A stretch of 58,869 bases of DNA, taken from the NCBI GenBank assembly GCA_002390455.1, contig DGPN01000060.1, forward strand, positions 5,089-63,957, given 5' to 3'. Under the pieces are notes generated by a model. The model did no database searches, had not been told where the DNA came from, and was given only the letters and a program-made list of their open reading frames with translations. The DNA comes from Flavobacteriaceae bacterium UBA4439 (lineage in GTDB: Bacteria > Bacteroidota > Bacteroidia > Flavobacteriales > Flavobacteriaceae). Shown piece by piece: positions 1 to 9,111 of the stretch. Each line of letters opens with the position of its first letter. Position 1 is the stretch's first letter. Both the position numbers and the translations under genes were made by a program.

Positions 1-139
1 ATTGTGATGAATTCTGACTTTGGCTGTTCCAGACAATATTATAGTCGTTTAATTGTTGTCCTGAAACCGGACAGATAAAAACGACATTAATAATAAAAAT
101 CTTAAAAAAAGTAAATAATTTTTTTGTTTTTAATCTCAT
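1..139 (-). CDS. DUF5703 / GH95-like secreted protein, N-terminal part only
   Basis: An ATG at 137-139 opens a frame that runs off the left edge after 46 codons. It begins with a signal peptide: basic MRLKTKK, then a hydrophobic stretch ending near VSGQQ. The mature part starts LNDYNIVWNSQSQNSSQ. From memory this is close to the opening of Bacteroidota DUF5703 proteins, GH95-like enzymes that begin with a 'W-S-x-S-x-N-S' segment before a glycine-rich 'GNGDIG' motif. The gap to the rhamnosidase stop is about 10 nt, so the two are probably one transcript. The family call rests on a short stretch and is moderate; that this is a real secreted coding start is likely. Confidence 0.6.
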   Translation of the reverse strand, partial: MRLKTKKLFTFFKIFIINVVFICPVSGQQLNDYNIVWNSQSQNSSQ

Positions 140-149
140 TTAATTAGTT

Positions 150-2873
150 TCACTCCAATGTGCTTTCAAAGCTATAATTTCCCGATTCCACTTTATACAA
201 ACTGATTCCATCTTCAACTCTAATAAAAGTCACTCCACCAGCATATTCAATTGGCAAATCACCTTCTGTTATTTTGTTTCCGTGAATATATACTGTTGCA
301 GTGCTGTTTGCCGGAATTGTTACTTCCCAGTTCAATTGATTCGCCTCTATTTTCCAATTGCTAATAATGTTGCCGTAATGCGATTCGTAATTGCATTTAA
401 CCCAATCGACACTCTTAACCAATGCCGGACGAAGTATGGTGTTTTTGAAACCGGGATTTTCGCTATCCCATTGGATTCCACCTAAACCACGGTAAAACCA
501 GCCACCAATATACGGAAAGCAAGAGTGTATTTGAGAAGCGTGTCCGTTCCATTGTTCCCAACAAGTTGTTGCTCCATTTTCTATCATATATCCCCAGCCC
601 GGATAGGTTTTTTTGTTCACCATAATGTCTATTAGGTCGTTCCGGTTATTTTCAAGCAGGTAATCAAATGTTATCTGAGTGCCAATCATTCCAGTGTTTA
701 GGTGACCCTTATCTTTCACCAGCATCGTATGCACAAATTTATCGAACACTGCATTTTTTAGCTCATTGGGCGTAATTCCAGTTTGTAAAGGGAAAATGAG
801 GTAAGGCTGTTCTCCGTTTGCATAAGTTGTGTCTGCTGGATTAAACCACTTCGTGTGAATCGCTTTTTGAGTAATGTTGAGTTCTTGCTTAAATGCCAAT
901 ACATCATCTTTTTTGTCAAGGAGTGTTCCAACTTTTATCATAATTTGAAGTAGGTAGGTATGATAACAGTTGTTGAAAAAACGACGGGAGTTATGACCTA
1001 CCCATTCTTTTTTATCCATTCCTCTGCGGGGCGGAACCCAATCACCCAGATTTTTCCATTTATCTCCTGGAAATAGATCCTGAAGTACTCCATCTATAGT
1101 ATGTGCACCAAGGTATTCAATGTATTTCTTCATATAAGGATACCCCTTTTCGAGCAGCTTAGTATCGTTGTAGAAGAGGTAGGTTTTCCATGGAACCGTA
1201 ATACACATTGCCCCCCAAGCTGGTCCTCCGCCAGTTGGTATTGAAGCAGGTGCTACAAAAGGAACAAAACCATCGTCTTTCTGCTCATCCCACCAGTTTT
1301 CTGACCATTTGGTATACAAAGTGGAAGCATCGAAATTATAACAACCAACATCCATAATTGTTTGTCCATCGCCATAGCCAAATCTTTCACGATGAGGACA
1401 ATCTACAGTTTGCCCACCTAAGTTTAAAGCTCGGTAAGTCCATCGAACCATTTTATGTATGCGGTTGTAAAGGTAATTCGAACAACTGAATGAACCGACT
1501 TCAGTAACCTCGGTTTCTACTGGAATTGCAGCCAGGTCTTCTTTTGCTGGTAAATATGGTAAACCCTCAATAATTGCGTAACGAAAACCATGATAGTTGA
1601 AAACATTGTTAAACTGTTCTTCTTTCTTTCCAGCAGAGATAAATACATCACGTTGACGCATTATTTGAAAATTATTTATGTGCCGTGCTTCATTTGGTTT
1701 CTGCCCACTATCTTTATCTCCGTAGTAAATTATGATTTTCTTACCTGGATCAAGATCATAAAATTTCATTTTCAGCTGACCTGTAAGGTTGGTGCCAAAA
1801 TCAACTACTACTATTGTATCATTCAGGTGCTCAATTGATTTTGGAGCAATTTCATCAAGCTGGATGTTATTACGACATTTTTGGGCTGTGCATGGTACAT
1901 CAGCTGTTTCAGCAATTACAACAGGGTGCCAACCATTTGTTGATCTTTTATTATCCCACCATTGTTTATCTATCAAACGTGCATCAACCAATTCTCCTCC
2001 ATAATTTCCCCATTGCCATCCTCCAATATGGGATCTTTCACTTGCTTTAGTTTCCCACGAAGTATCGCTGATGACTTTCTGCTGATTAGGAATTTCCAGT
2101 TGTACCCTTACTACAGGGCTGTGGTGTTTAACTCCAGGTAATCCTGGAGAGTACCACCCTGTTCCCATCCAAATTCCAATACTGTTGTTTCCTTTTTTTA
2201 GGTAGCTGGCTACATCATAAGTTTGGTAGTAGGTTCGTTCGCTAAAATTTGATACCGCAGGTGCGAGCACTTCTTTGCCTACTTTTTGGCCGTTTATGTA
2301 TAGCTCAAAGTAGCCCAATGATGCTAGGTAGACAGGTGCATATTTAGGAACATCGTCCAGATTAAAAGAGTGTCTGTAATAAGGTGCGGTAACCGAGTAC
2401 GGAGATCCAATCCATTGAGCTGTCCAGTCGCCTTTTTCGAGTAATCCCATTGACCATAAAGCAGGTTCGCTCCAAGATGATGAATTGCCATCTTTGTCCC
2501 ATATCATAATTTTCCAGAAGCACTGTGAACGAGATTGAAGCGTTTTACCATTGTAATCAATATGTCTGGATTGGTTTGATTTTATTTTACCTGAATCCCA
2601 AAGATCACCCTCACCCTTCGATAGCTTTTCCTCCGAACTTGCTACAAGCAATCGATATGCAGTTTGTTTCTGTCCACGTTGGTCTGATGCTAATTGCCAA
2701 CTCAATTGTGGTTCCTTGGCATCAATACCTAAAGGATTAGTGAGGTATTCACAAGTTAGATTGGTAACATCAACCTTTACCTCTTCTTTGCATCCAATAA
2801 GGCCTGTTAATGAAAAGAATACAAAGGTTGCTAAGCAAATAATCGCCTTAAAGTTAGTTTTTGATCGTTTCAT
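150..2873 (-). CDS. Alpha-L-rhamnosidase, GH78 family, lipoprotein
   Basis: 907 aa. It should remove terminal alpha-L-rhamnose from plant or algal polysaccharide at the cell surface or in the periplasm. The N-terminus is a lipoprotein signal with lipobox LIGC. A fibronectin-like N-terminal domain (PLGIDAKEPQLSWQL) is followed by the Bac_rhamnosid_N beta-sandwich (residues ~150-320, ending near GGELVDARL). The (alpha/alpha)6 barrel starts near residue 450 and carries VDCPHRERFGYGDGQ around residue 493, the family's conserved acidic active-site segment. A C-terminal beta domain closes the protein. The length is normal for GH78. It lies downstream of the Tat-exported enzyme with a 246-bp gap and just upstream of the DUF5703-like gene. 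Confidence 0.92.
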   Translation of the reverse strand: MKRSKTNFKAIICLATFVFFSLTGLIGCKEEVKVDVTNLTCEYLTNPLGIDAKEPQLSWQLASDQRGQKQTAYRLLVASSEEKLSKGEGDLWDSGKIKSNQSRHIDYNGKTLQSRSQCFWKIMIWDKDGNSSSWSEPALWSMGLLEKGDWTAQWIGSPYSVTAPYYRHSFNLDDVPKYAPVYLASLGYFELYINGQKVGKEVLAPAVSNFSERTYYQTYDVASYLKKGNNSIGIWMGTGWYSPGLPGVKHHSPVVRVQLEIPNQQKVISDTSWETKASERSHIGGWQWGNYGGELVDARLIDKQWWDNKRSTNGWHPVVIAETADVPCTAQKCRNNIQLDEIAPKSIEHLNDTIVVVDFGTNLTGQLKMKFYDLDPGKKIIIYYGDKDSGQKPNEARHINNFQIMRQRDVFISAGKKEEQFNNVFNYHGFRYAIIEGLPYLPAKEDLAAIPVETEVTEVGSFSCSNYLYNRIHKMVRWTYRALNLGGQTVDCPHRERFGYGDGQTIMDVGCYNFDASTLYTKWSENWWDEQKDDGFVPFVAPASIPTGGGPAWGAMCITVPWKTYLFYNDTKLLEKGYPYMKKYIEYLGAHTIDGVLQDLFPGDKWKNLGDWVPPRRGMDKKEWVGHNSRRFFNNCYHTYLLQIMIKVGTLLDKKDDVLAFKQELNITQKAIHTKWFNPADTTYANGEQPYLIFPLQTGITPNELKNAVFDKFVHTMLVKDKGHLNTGMIGTQITFDYLLENNRNDLIDIMVNKKTYPGWGYMIENGATTCWEQWNGHASQIHSCFPYIGGWFYRGLGGIQWDSENPGFKNTILRPALVKSVDWVKCNYESHYGNIISNWKIEANQLNWEVTIPANSTATVYIHGNKITEGDLPIEYAGGVTFIRVEDGISLYKVESGNYSFESTLE

Positions 2874-3119
2874 TTTATATAATCATATTTGATATAATTT
2901 ATAATTTTTTTAGGATAGAATGTAGCCTGTAGATAAGGGTAAAATTAAAAAATTATGGTTTATTTATTAACCTTGAATTTTCGTTTCACCACCAACAATG
3001 GAGGCAGGTGGTCAGCCTTCTGAACTAATTTTCAATTTTATTTGACTACATACACAATGTAACCAACTGAATACATTATGCTAAAGTTATGTACTCAAGT
3101 TAATTTATTTTTTTAGGTT

Positions 3120-4856
3120 TTAATAAATTTCTAATTTATGTTTAAATGGTGTGAACCCTGTTAAATAAACACTATGCCCATCTTGTTTTGTTGTCATTCC
3201 TCTTAATTGTGACCATTTATGCGCATTACAACCGGGACCAAAACTGATAACGTCGTCGCCCATAACATATTGACCTCTGTTCTTTTCCAGAAAGTGTGAA
3301 TTTTGATTGATTTTATTGGCGACAACTCCCTTTAGTTCTCCTCCTACTCTAAAACTCATTTCCAGGGAAACAGGGACAAACTCTGTTCCGGTAATTTCAA
3401 TATCTATGGTGACCTTTCCATTGTTTTCACTTATCTCCACATTAAAAAGCATAGATTGAATCCCATCTTCTTTTCTTGCAGCACGAGAGGCATCATTCCA
3501 TGTGACTTCACCATTTCTGTCCTTTTCTGGAATGGTCTGCATGTAGCCTCTGGTTTTTGACTTGCTCAATTTGATTATATTTCCATCCATTGTACAGCTT
3601 TCCGAAATAAATTGTCCACGACTCCCAAAGAATGCTGCTCCCAATCTCAGCGACTGCATTACTGCATTGCCTTTTCGAAAAGTGAAAAAGGTAGGATTGT
3701 TTTCAATTACCGAAATATCTGTTGTACCGCGTCTTATTCTGAAAACACCGGAATAAGAGAAGCGTTTAAAATAGTTATCGGGTATGGAGGAATCATCCGG
3801 CATATCCTTTTCAAAAATAGCATCCTCCAAAATAAAAGATGCATATCTTATTATTCTTTTTAATATATTCTCCGGCATTTCACGCTCAATCAATTTGCAA
3901 ACTGCTGCAAATTCAGAGTTATTATCTTTTATAGCAAAATACCTGTATGCATAGTAATATTGATCCACAAATGACTGGTAAGCCCTATCTTGTCTACCGG
4001 ATGCATCTGTCACCACTTCTCCCCCCGGCTGAATATAATACATAGTCATGTCCAGATTTTTTCTGGCATATTCTTGAAGTTCCGGGCGATCAAGTAGACG
4101 ACCTATTACCGTAAACATGTTGTCGCAAATGGGCGAATAAGCACCGACGCTCTTCTCCGAATATTGTCCGTCAGTATCGAAATCAATTCCTTCACTTAAC
4201 CATTCATCTATCCGTTTAACATATTTCTGAGATGGGAAAAAATGATTAACCCAAGCCAGGGCAGAGCTAATAACCCAGCGATGATTTGCAGTGTGAACTC
4301 CCCCAATTAAGAAGCATTTTCCCGTATTTTCAATAAATGTACTTAAACTGGTAATGGTTTGTTCTAATCCCGATTTGTTAAGACGTTTCAGACAAGCATA
4401 AATCGGACATAAGTCATTCACGATAAAAGCCGTGTCTGGTGGAGAACGAAAATTCGTCGTGTGCAAATCGATTGTTCCATCCTCATGTTGAATATTTACA
4501 AGGCAAGCAGCAGCTCTTTCCAGGGCCTTCTCCAGTTCGGGTGAAAGGTAATACCGTGAAAACTTTGACACATAAGCTGTTCCCAAAGAACTGATAAATT
4601 CTTTTGTGGAATGTACATTGGGCACCTCCCAGCCATTTGCAATTCCACCATCCCAGCGATTTCCTGCATCATTTATTTGGTGTTTCAGCAAGTCTGGAAT
4701 ATCATTGTCGTTTAATTGTGAAAGTTGTCTGATAATATCATCAGATCCTTTACTTGCACTGATTAAGCTACTTCCCAAGTTAGTTGAAGGAAGTGTTGAA
4801 ATGGCTGCAACTCCAACACCTGACTTAATTATAAATTCGCGTCTCTGTATTTTCAT
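3120..4856 (-). CDS. Tat-exported heparinase II/III-like toroid enzyme (polysaccharide lyase or GH154-like)
   Basis: 578 aa. A twin-arginine signal is clear (QRREFIIKSG followed by an alanine-rich stretch), so the protein is exported folded. Residues ~60-370 look like an (alpha/alpha) toroid with the segments NFRSPPDTAFIVNDLC, TANHRWVISSALAW and DGQYSEKSVGAYS. Residues ~380-578 look like a beta-sandwich rich in short strands. This architecture is shared by heparinase II/III-type lyases and by the GH154 glucuronidases. I cannot decide between them by eye, so the substrate is open; the GH78 and GH43 neighbours suggest a rhamnose- and uronate-containing glycan. The gene is flanked by a 757-bp non-coding stretch on its upstream side. 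Confidence 0.6.
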   Translation of the reverse strand: MKIQRREFIIKSGVGVAAISTLPSTNLGSSLISASKGSDDIIRQLSQLNDNDIPDLLKHQINDAGNRWDGGIANGWEVPNVHSTKEFISSLGTAYVSKFSRYYLSPELEKALERAAACLVNIQHEDGTIDLHTTNFRSPPDTAFIVNDLCPIYACLKRLNKSGLEQTITSLSTFIENTGKCFLIGGVHTANHRWVISSALAWVNHFFPSQKYVKRIDEWLSEGIDFDTDGQYSEKSVGAYSPICDNMFTVIGRLLDRPELQEYARKNLDMTMYYIQPGGEVVTDASGRQDRAYQSFVDQYYYAYRYFAIKDNNSEFAAVCKLIEREMPENILKRIIRYASFILEDAIFEKDMPDDSSIPDNYFKRFSYSGVFRIRRGTTDISVIENNPTFFTFRKGNAVMQSLRLGAAFFGSRGQFISESCTMDGNIIKLSKSKTRGYMQTIPEKDRNGEVTWNDASRAARKEDGIQSMLFNVEISENNGKVTIDIEITGTEFVPVSLEMSFRVGGELKGVVANKINQNSHFLEKNRGQYVMGDDVISFGPGCNAHKWSQLRGMTTKQDGHSVYLTGFTPFKHKLEIY

Positions 4857-5613
4857 TTTATTTCTTTTTATACACTTTATAATTTAGCTGTAAGCCATTG
4901 AAAAATTAAACACTAAACTCAATTTTAAAAATTTACAACCAGTTTACTTCAATGCCAAGTTTTATCGCAAAACACTTCAATTGCTTCCCTACCAGTCCAA
5001 GTGCAGCAATGGCATGATGACTAAAACAACATATAACTTTTCAACATTTATAGTTGTTTACGTGCTTCGAGATGTAAATATGAAACAAAAACTTTACCCT
5101 CATTTTATTAGTTCGTTAATAATTTCTTCCTTGAGTGAACTTTTATCATAGCTACGCATTTTTTGCGTCTCGTATGTATTGAGACACTCATGATATCCAA
5201 TAAATTTATGAAAATTACAATATTAAAAGAAAGTAAAGTTTTAATAGTTATTTACAACTATTTGATATAATGTAATTTGCATCCAAATGAAATCAAATAA
5301 AATGACTGTCTATTTGCCAATACAAAATGTATTTCTATTATTTTTTAATCATTAACTCTCAAAACTGACTAAGTTGGCTTCAACTGCTTCCAGCATTTCA
5401 GAAGAACGAAAACTATTATTGGGACCCCTTTTTGCTGGAGAATACCAACTCGAGGTTCGTTGATGTGAGAGGCGCTTTCCGGCTATTTTTAGTAGTGACT
5501 GTTTACTCTATTAGTTGCTGGTAATTGTTCATTACCTAGGCTGTATAATTCTTCTACAGTTGCATGTAATTGAATTGAAACCAATTCTTATCAATTAAGA
5601 TATCGCTTATGTT
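4857..5613. other. 757-bp gap with three decayed coding fragments
   Basis: No intact gene is seen here. On the minus strand three stop-bounded stretches look protein-like but lack sensible starts: 4933-5037 (listed separately), 5097-5222 (about 41 codons, ending KEEIINELIK) and 5352-5505 (about 50 codons, containing SPAKRGPNNSF and ending ANLVSFES). I could not assign the last two. The rest is AT-rich. The stretch looks like erosion of genes once in this cluster, though chance open frames cannot be excluded by eye. Confidence 0.4.
4933..5037 (-). pseudogene. Remnant of a sugar-isomerase-like 3' end
   Basis: A minus-strand stretch reads VICCFSHHAIAALGLVG then KQLKCFAIKLGIEVNWL and a stop. The HH followed by a terminal 'L-G-I-E-V' element resembles, from memory, the carboxy end of AraA/FucI-type sugar isomerases. 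Upstream in the same frame is a TGA, and the adjacent frame reads NVEK, which suggests a frameshift. No larger part of the gene remains. A rhamnose or fucose isomerase would fit a GH78 cluster, but the identity is tentative. Confidence 0.3.
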
Positions 5614-6537
5614 TTACTTATCTTCTATCTTCGAGACTCCTTCTTTTGTAGGATATACTGGTACTATCGTTCCATCATTATTATACTCCAAATACTCTAC
5701 ACAGGTATTGCGCCTGTATACTGTGCCTCTATTCCAATCCCGAACGTGATAAAAGAAATACCCCTGGCCTTTATACTCAATTATTGAATGATGGTCCTGT
5801 GTTTGACTGGGATTTACAGCTCCTTTATATTCAAATGGCCCATAAGCATTATCACCTAAACCATAGTAACCTCCTTCTCCCGTATTATATGAAAAATAAT
5901 ATTTCCCATTATACTTATGCATATAAATTGCCTCGAAGAAATTATCCGAACCATATTCCACCAGTCTTGGTTCTTCAGCTAATTCAGTCATATTATCTTT
6001 TAGCTTGGCAACCAATGGCTTATCCAATCCCCAATATAAATAAGGTGTTCCATCCTCATCAATAAATACACATGGGTCAATCCATTTTCCATCAACACCT
6101 TCAATCCAGCCAATATCTTTAAACGGACCTTGCGGCACTTTACTAACAGCCACACCACAGCGCATTTCTCTTGTTCCATCAGCGGAATGGGGATATATCA
6201 AATAATATTTTGAGTTTTTATAAGCAGCTGTTGGAGCCCACATAAATCCGGGAACTCCCCAGTTGATATTACGTGAATGAAGAATTTCACCATGATCGGT
6301 CCAGTTTGCCATATCGATTGTTGAGAATGCATGATATCGATCCATGGTATTATAATTTACTGAACTGTCCTTATCATGAGATGTATAAAGCCAAACCTTA
6401 CCATCTTCCCATACATGAGCTGAAGGATCAGCTGTACGAATATGCCGAATAATAGGATTTTGTGCAGATACATTTATTGCAGCGAAAGCAAAAAACATTA
6501 AACCAGCTATTGATTTTCTTTTAATTTTAAGTTTCAT
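5614..6537 (-). CDS. GH43-family glycoside hydrolase (five-bladed beta-propeller)
   Basis: 307 aa with a Sec signal peptide ending near NVSAQN. Members of GH43 are inverting arabinofuranosidases, xylosidases and galactosidases. The three expected acidic residues are visible: Asp37 in TADPSAHVW (base), Asp154 in WIDPCVFIDEDG (pKa modulator) and Glu202 in FFEAIYMHKYNGKYYF (acid). The QDHHSI segment near residue 247 fits the propeller's active-site histidine. It is a single-domain protein without the usual C-terminal beta-sandwich. It lies 21 bp downstream of the beta-helix lipoprotein gene, so the two are probably co-transcribed. Which sugar it releases cannot be read from the sequence. Confidence 0.85.
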   Translation of the reverse strand: MKLKIKRKSIAGLMFFAFAAINVSAQNPIIRHIRTADPSAHVWEDGKVWLYTSHDKDSSVNYNTMDRYHAFSTIDMANWTDHGEILHSRNINWGVPGFMWAPTAAYKNSKYYLIYPHSADGTREMRCGVAVSKVPQGPFKDIGWIEGVDGKWIDPCVFIDEDGTPYLYWGLDKPLVAKLKDNMTELAEEPRLVEYGSDNFFEAIYMHKYNGKYYFSYNTGEGGYYGLGDNAYGPFEYKGAVNPSQTQDHHSIIEYKGQGYFFYHVRDWNRGTVYRRNTCVEYLEYNNDGTIVPVYPTKEGVSKIEDK

Positions 6538-6558
6538 TTTTTTAAAAGAACAGTTACC

Positions 6559-7716
6559 TTATTTAAGCTTAGTTTTGGAGGTGTCCGGAGCTGAACCGAT
6601 CCGTCGGGTTCGGATTGAAGCACCACCGTTTTTAATAAACTTATCGACCGACCCTAAATTGCCTTCGACGACCCAGTAGTTGATGTCGCCGAAGCCCATG
6701 TTCTTGGGGTCGTTGATATCGCTTACGAGCGTCTGCCAGGAATTTCCTAAGTCTGTCTGTCCCTTACCTGGCATCTCCGTGTTCATTTGATCGATTGAGA
6801 AACCGTGTCTGCCAGACACTGTAACATGATGAGTATTGCGGTAGGTGCCCACCCGAGCGAAGTGGGAAGCGTGATTAGCATTTAGGAATTTAAGACCGTT
6901 GAAATTAGAGGCTACAACGATGTTGTCGCCGTCGGTATGCTCGTTAACGATGACACCGATATGATAGCCTGTTACAACCACGTTGCGCAGGACAGTCCAT
7001 GCCGCATTATTGCAAGCCGGTGTTATCAGGCCACTGGTGCCATGGATCGGTTTGGAGGCCTGAACATTGTAGATGCCTGTATTGATGAAAACGTTTTCTA
7101 TCTTGCATTGCGCCGCGTTCTCAAGATCGACGCCGTTGATACCAGGATTATCATAGGTTCGGACATCTAGATTCCTGAGAACCACGTTGACTCCGGAGAA
7201 TGTATGGTACAACTTCTCAGGTGAATTACTGACGGAAATGACGGGGGGGCCTGATTCTGCAAGACACTTAACGATAGTGCCTTTATTTTGGAAGGGGAAT
7301 GTACCGACTGTCCCGAATATCGGAGTCGGTTCGCTCTCGCCAATTATTTCGACCGTGATCCACTCTTTCGTTCCGGGAATAATGATTCTTCCCCGATAGA
7401 TCCCATCGGGGATTATCATTCTCCCGCCTCCCGCCATGATCAACGCCTTCAGGCAGGCTGAAAACGCCTTGGTATTATCAGTTTTGTCATCGCCCACAGC
7501 TCCGTAGTTGAGAACATTGAAAGTTCTAGAGTTTTTTGTGAAAGTTTTTTCATTCACTTTAATGTTCTTCTTATTGGGCATTTCCACTTGATTTCTTCTG
7601 TCGGATTCCACCTTCTCATTACAAGCAGAGATTAGAATCAATAATGAGAAAGCGGCAAATTTAATACTTGAGAATTCCAAGATTTTTTTTATAATATTTC
7701 TTATTGTAAGTATCAT
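6559..7716 (-). CDS. Pectate-lyase-like right-handed beta-helix lipoprotein
   Basis: 385 aa. The N-terminus is a lipoprotein signal with lipobox ISAC at about residues 29-32. A low-complexity linker follows, and from about residue 64 (TFNVLNYGAVGDDKTDN) the protein is a Pectate_lyase_3-type parallel beta-helix with the family's 'D-x-T-x-A-F' opening. Such proteins are polysaccharide lyases, hydrolases or glycan binders; no catalytic residue can be picked by eye. Base composition changes inside the gene: the part encoding the signal and linker is AT-rich like its neighbours, while the helix part (about 6590-7510) is clearly more GC-rich. This suggests an imported domain joined to a local export signal. 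The GH43 gene follows after 21 bp. Confidence 0.7.
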   Translation of the reverse strand: MILTIRNIIKKILEFSSIKFAAFSLLILISACNEKVESDRRNQVEMPNKKNIKVNEKTFTKNSRTFNVLNYGAVGDDKTDNTKAFSACLKALIMAGGGRMIIPDGIYRGRIIIPGTKEWITVEIIGESEPTPIFGTVGTFPFQNKGTIVKCLAESGPPVISVSNSPEKLYHTFSGVNVVLRNLDVRTYDNPGINGVDLENAAQCKIENVFINTGIYNVQASKPIHGTSGLITPACNNAAWTVLRNVVVTGYHIGVIVNEHTDGDNIVVASNFNGLKFLNANHASHFARVGTYRNTHHVTVSGRHGFSIDQMNTEMPGKGQTDLGNSWQTLVSDINDPKNMGFGDINYWVVEGNLGSVDKFIKNGGASIRTRRIGSAPDTSKTKLK

Positions 7717-8206
7717 CTAATTGGTATTTACAAAATTTGTTATTTATTTAAAGTTTGATCTTTTTGTTACTTAGAAGCTGTTTAAAAATTATGATTTTAG
7801 AGATTACCAACAATAAAATTAATGAATTTATGATGATTTATAAATAAAGTTAAACAAGAAAAAAACAAGAAAAAAGGCCGCACTAAAGATTGAAAAGAAG
7901 CCTGTCTCTCCGCTCTTATAATTCCTATCATATTTTAAATTAATATTTTAGGGATTTTTTTATTGAATGATATTTGTATAGTTATACTATTTTTAAACCT
8001 AAAGCTTTCTAACCTATCTGATTACCTGGCGATAGGGTGGGTTTTATAAAATGATTTTCTGTGGAAGTTATAGTCCTTGATATTATATATAACCCCAAGT
8101 CTACAAGGTTGGGACCAATCCAAATCCTTTGTAAATTACTATCATCATTGACCTAACAGGGCTTTTAGTGATGCCTTTAAAGATTTTGAGGTTTAGAATG
8201 TATTGG
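7717..8206. other. Intergenic stretch, AT-rich, with one hairpin repeat
   Basis: No gene is visible. It holds upstream sequence for the beta-helix/GH43 pair, the hairpin repeat at 7991-8060, and at 7770-7785 an isolated AGAAGCTGTTTAAAAAT that resembles insertion-sequence termini but has no partner in the window. Confidence 0.5.
7991..8060 (-). repeat. Hairpin-forming repeat, left copy
   Basis: On the minus strand this contains CAGGTAATCAGATAGGTTA followed by AAAG and a run ending TTTAAAA. A related copy lies on the plus strand at 15021-15076, so the two face away from each other around the 8-15 kb segment. The core can fold: ACCTATC pairs with GATAGGGT around TGATTACCTGGC. Part of it (8035-8060) is repeated in inverse orientation at 8956-8984. 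I do not recognise the element. Confidence 0.6.
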
Positions 8207-8940
8207 TTATGCAATTGCATTATAGTTTATTTGATCAATAATACTTATGACCTTCTGTTTTTTATCAAGGTCAAAGATTCCATCAATACTCTGATCATTT
8301 TGATCTGTAAATGGGGATTTATAAAAAATTGACTTATCAATTGCTCCATTTTTGATTAGATAAGAAATAATTGTATTTAAAAAAGTCATCTGATCAGCTC
8401 TCAATTCGCCTACTTGTAAAAAACCTGCGAAAGCCCCATTGATTGGGGATTGCTCTACTCCAGTGATACTTTTTATAAACTCCCCTAGTGGTTTTTCTCC
8501 CTAGTAATCGACAAATTGTTGTTTTGTTCCTGCAACACTTTCAGTAAAGAGCATTTCCTCGATTGAATTAAGCTCCTGTTTGATAACAGGTATAATGTTC
8601 CTAAGTTTATTTATAGTTAAGTGGTCCTTGTTTTTCTGATATAGCTTTCAACTCAATCTTTGTATGATTGTAAGCTTTCGTAAGAGGTGTTCACATGTCC
8701 TCTTATCTTAATTCCATCTTAATCTAAATCATCTTCAAAGTGAGCGTAGATAGGTTTTTGTTTTTTTTGTGTCAAGATATTTGATCAGATCCCTCAGTGC
8801 TGTCCTTAGTGACTATAGTTTTTTTATGTTAATTTTCTTCCAGTACTGGTCTGTTTGAACCTCTTTATAAGAGCAACATGGGTAGATACTTGAGGGATGT
8901 TATCCTTTTTTTGAAGTGAAGAAGCAGTTCCATAAATCTT
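8207..8940 (-). pseudogene. Decayed hsdR (type I restriction endonuclease R subunit), C-terminal part
   Basis: Minus-strand translation gives a nearly continuous match to the EcoEI_R_C-type carboxy domain of HsdR. It runs from NIPQVSTHVALIKEVQTDQ, through DQYWKKINIKKL, LRDLIKYLD, KPIYAHFEDDLD, DHLTINKLRNIIP and VAGTKQQFVDY, to EKPLGEFIKSITG, ADQMTFLNTIISYL, SPFTDQNDQSI and IIDQIN. In-frame stops interrupt it: TAG after KKL near 8818, TAA after DDLD near 8721, TGA after SYKD near 8660 and TAG after FVDY near 8503. There is a one-base slip near 8865-8870. The ATP-translocase and nuclease domains and any hsdM/hsdS are absent. This is a long-dead restriction gene. Confidence 0.8.
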
Positions 8941-8955
8941 AACCCCCGTTCAAAT

Positions 8956-8984
8956 AGAAAAACCGTTTTATAAAACCCATGCCC
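8956..8984 (+). repeat. Partial inverse copy of the 8035-8060 repeat
   Basis: The plus strand here reads AGAAAAACCG then TTTTATAAAACCCA. The minus strand of 8035-8060 reads AGAAAATCA then the same 14-base core. The pair brackets the hsdR remnant as inverted repeats about 0.9 kb apart. Confidence 0.5.
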
Positions 8985-9111
8985 CTTTGTTTGATTAGGG
9001 GTGCTCCTGCATTCAACACCCTTTTCATCTTCTTTTTTTAGACAATGTTTCGCTCAATTATCTTTAGTCATCTTTTTGAAAGATATTTTTTTTCATTTTC
9101 TTTGATTTCTA

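Noticed and set aside
2980..3030. CACCACC...GGTGGTC hairpin between GH78 and the Tat-protein gene as terminator
   Set aside because: The stem has a 13-nt loop and no T-run on either strand, so I did not list it as a terminator.
7770..7785. IS-end-like AGAAGCTGTTTAAAAAT
   Set aside because: No inverse partner or transposase in the window; a single short match is not enough to call an insertion sequence.
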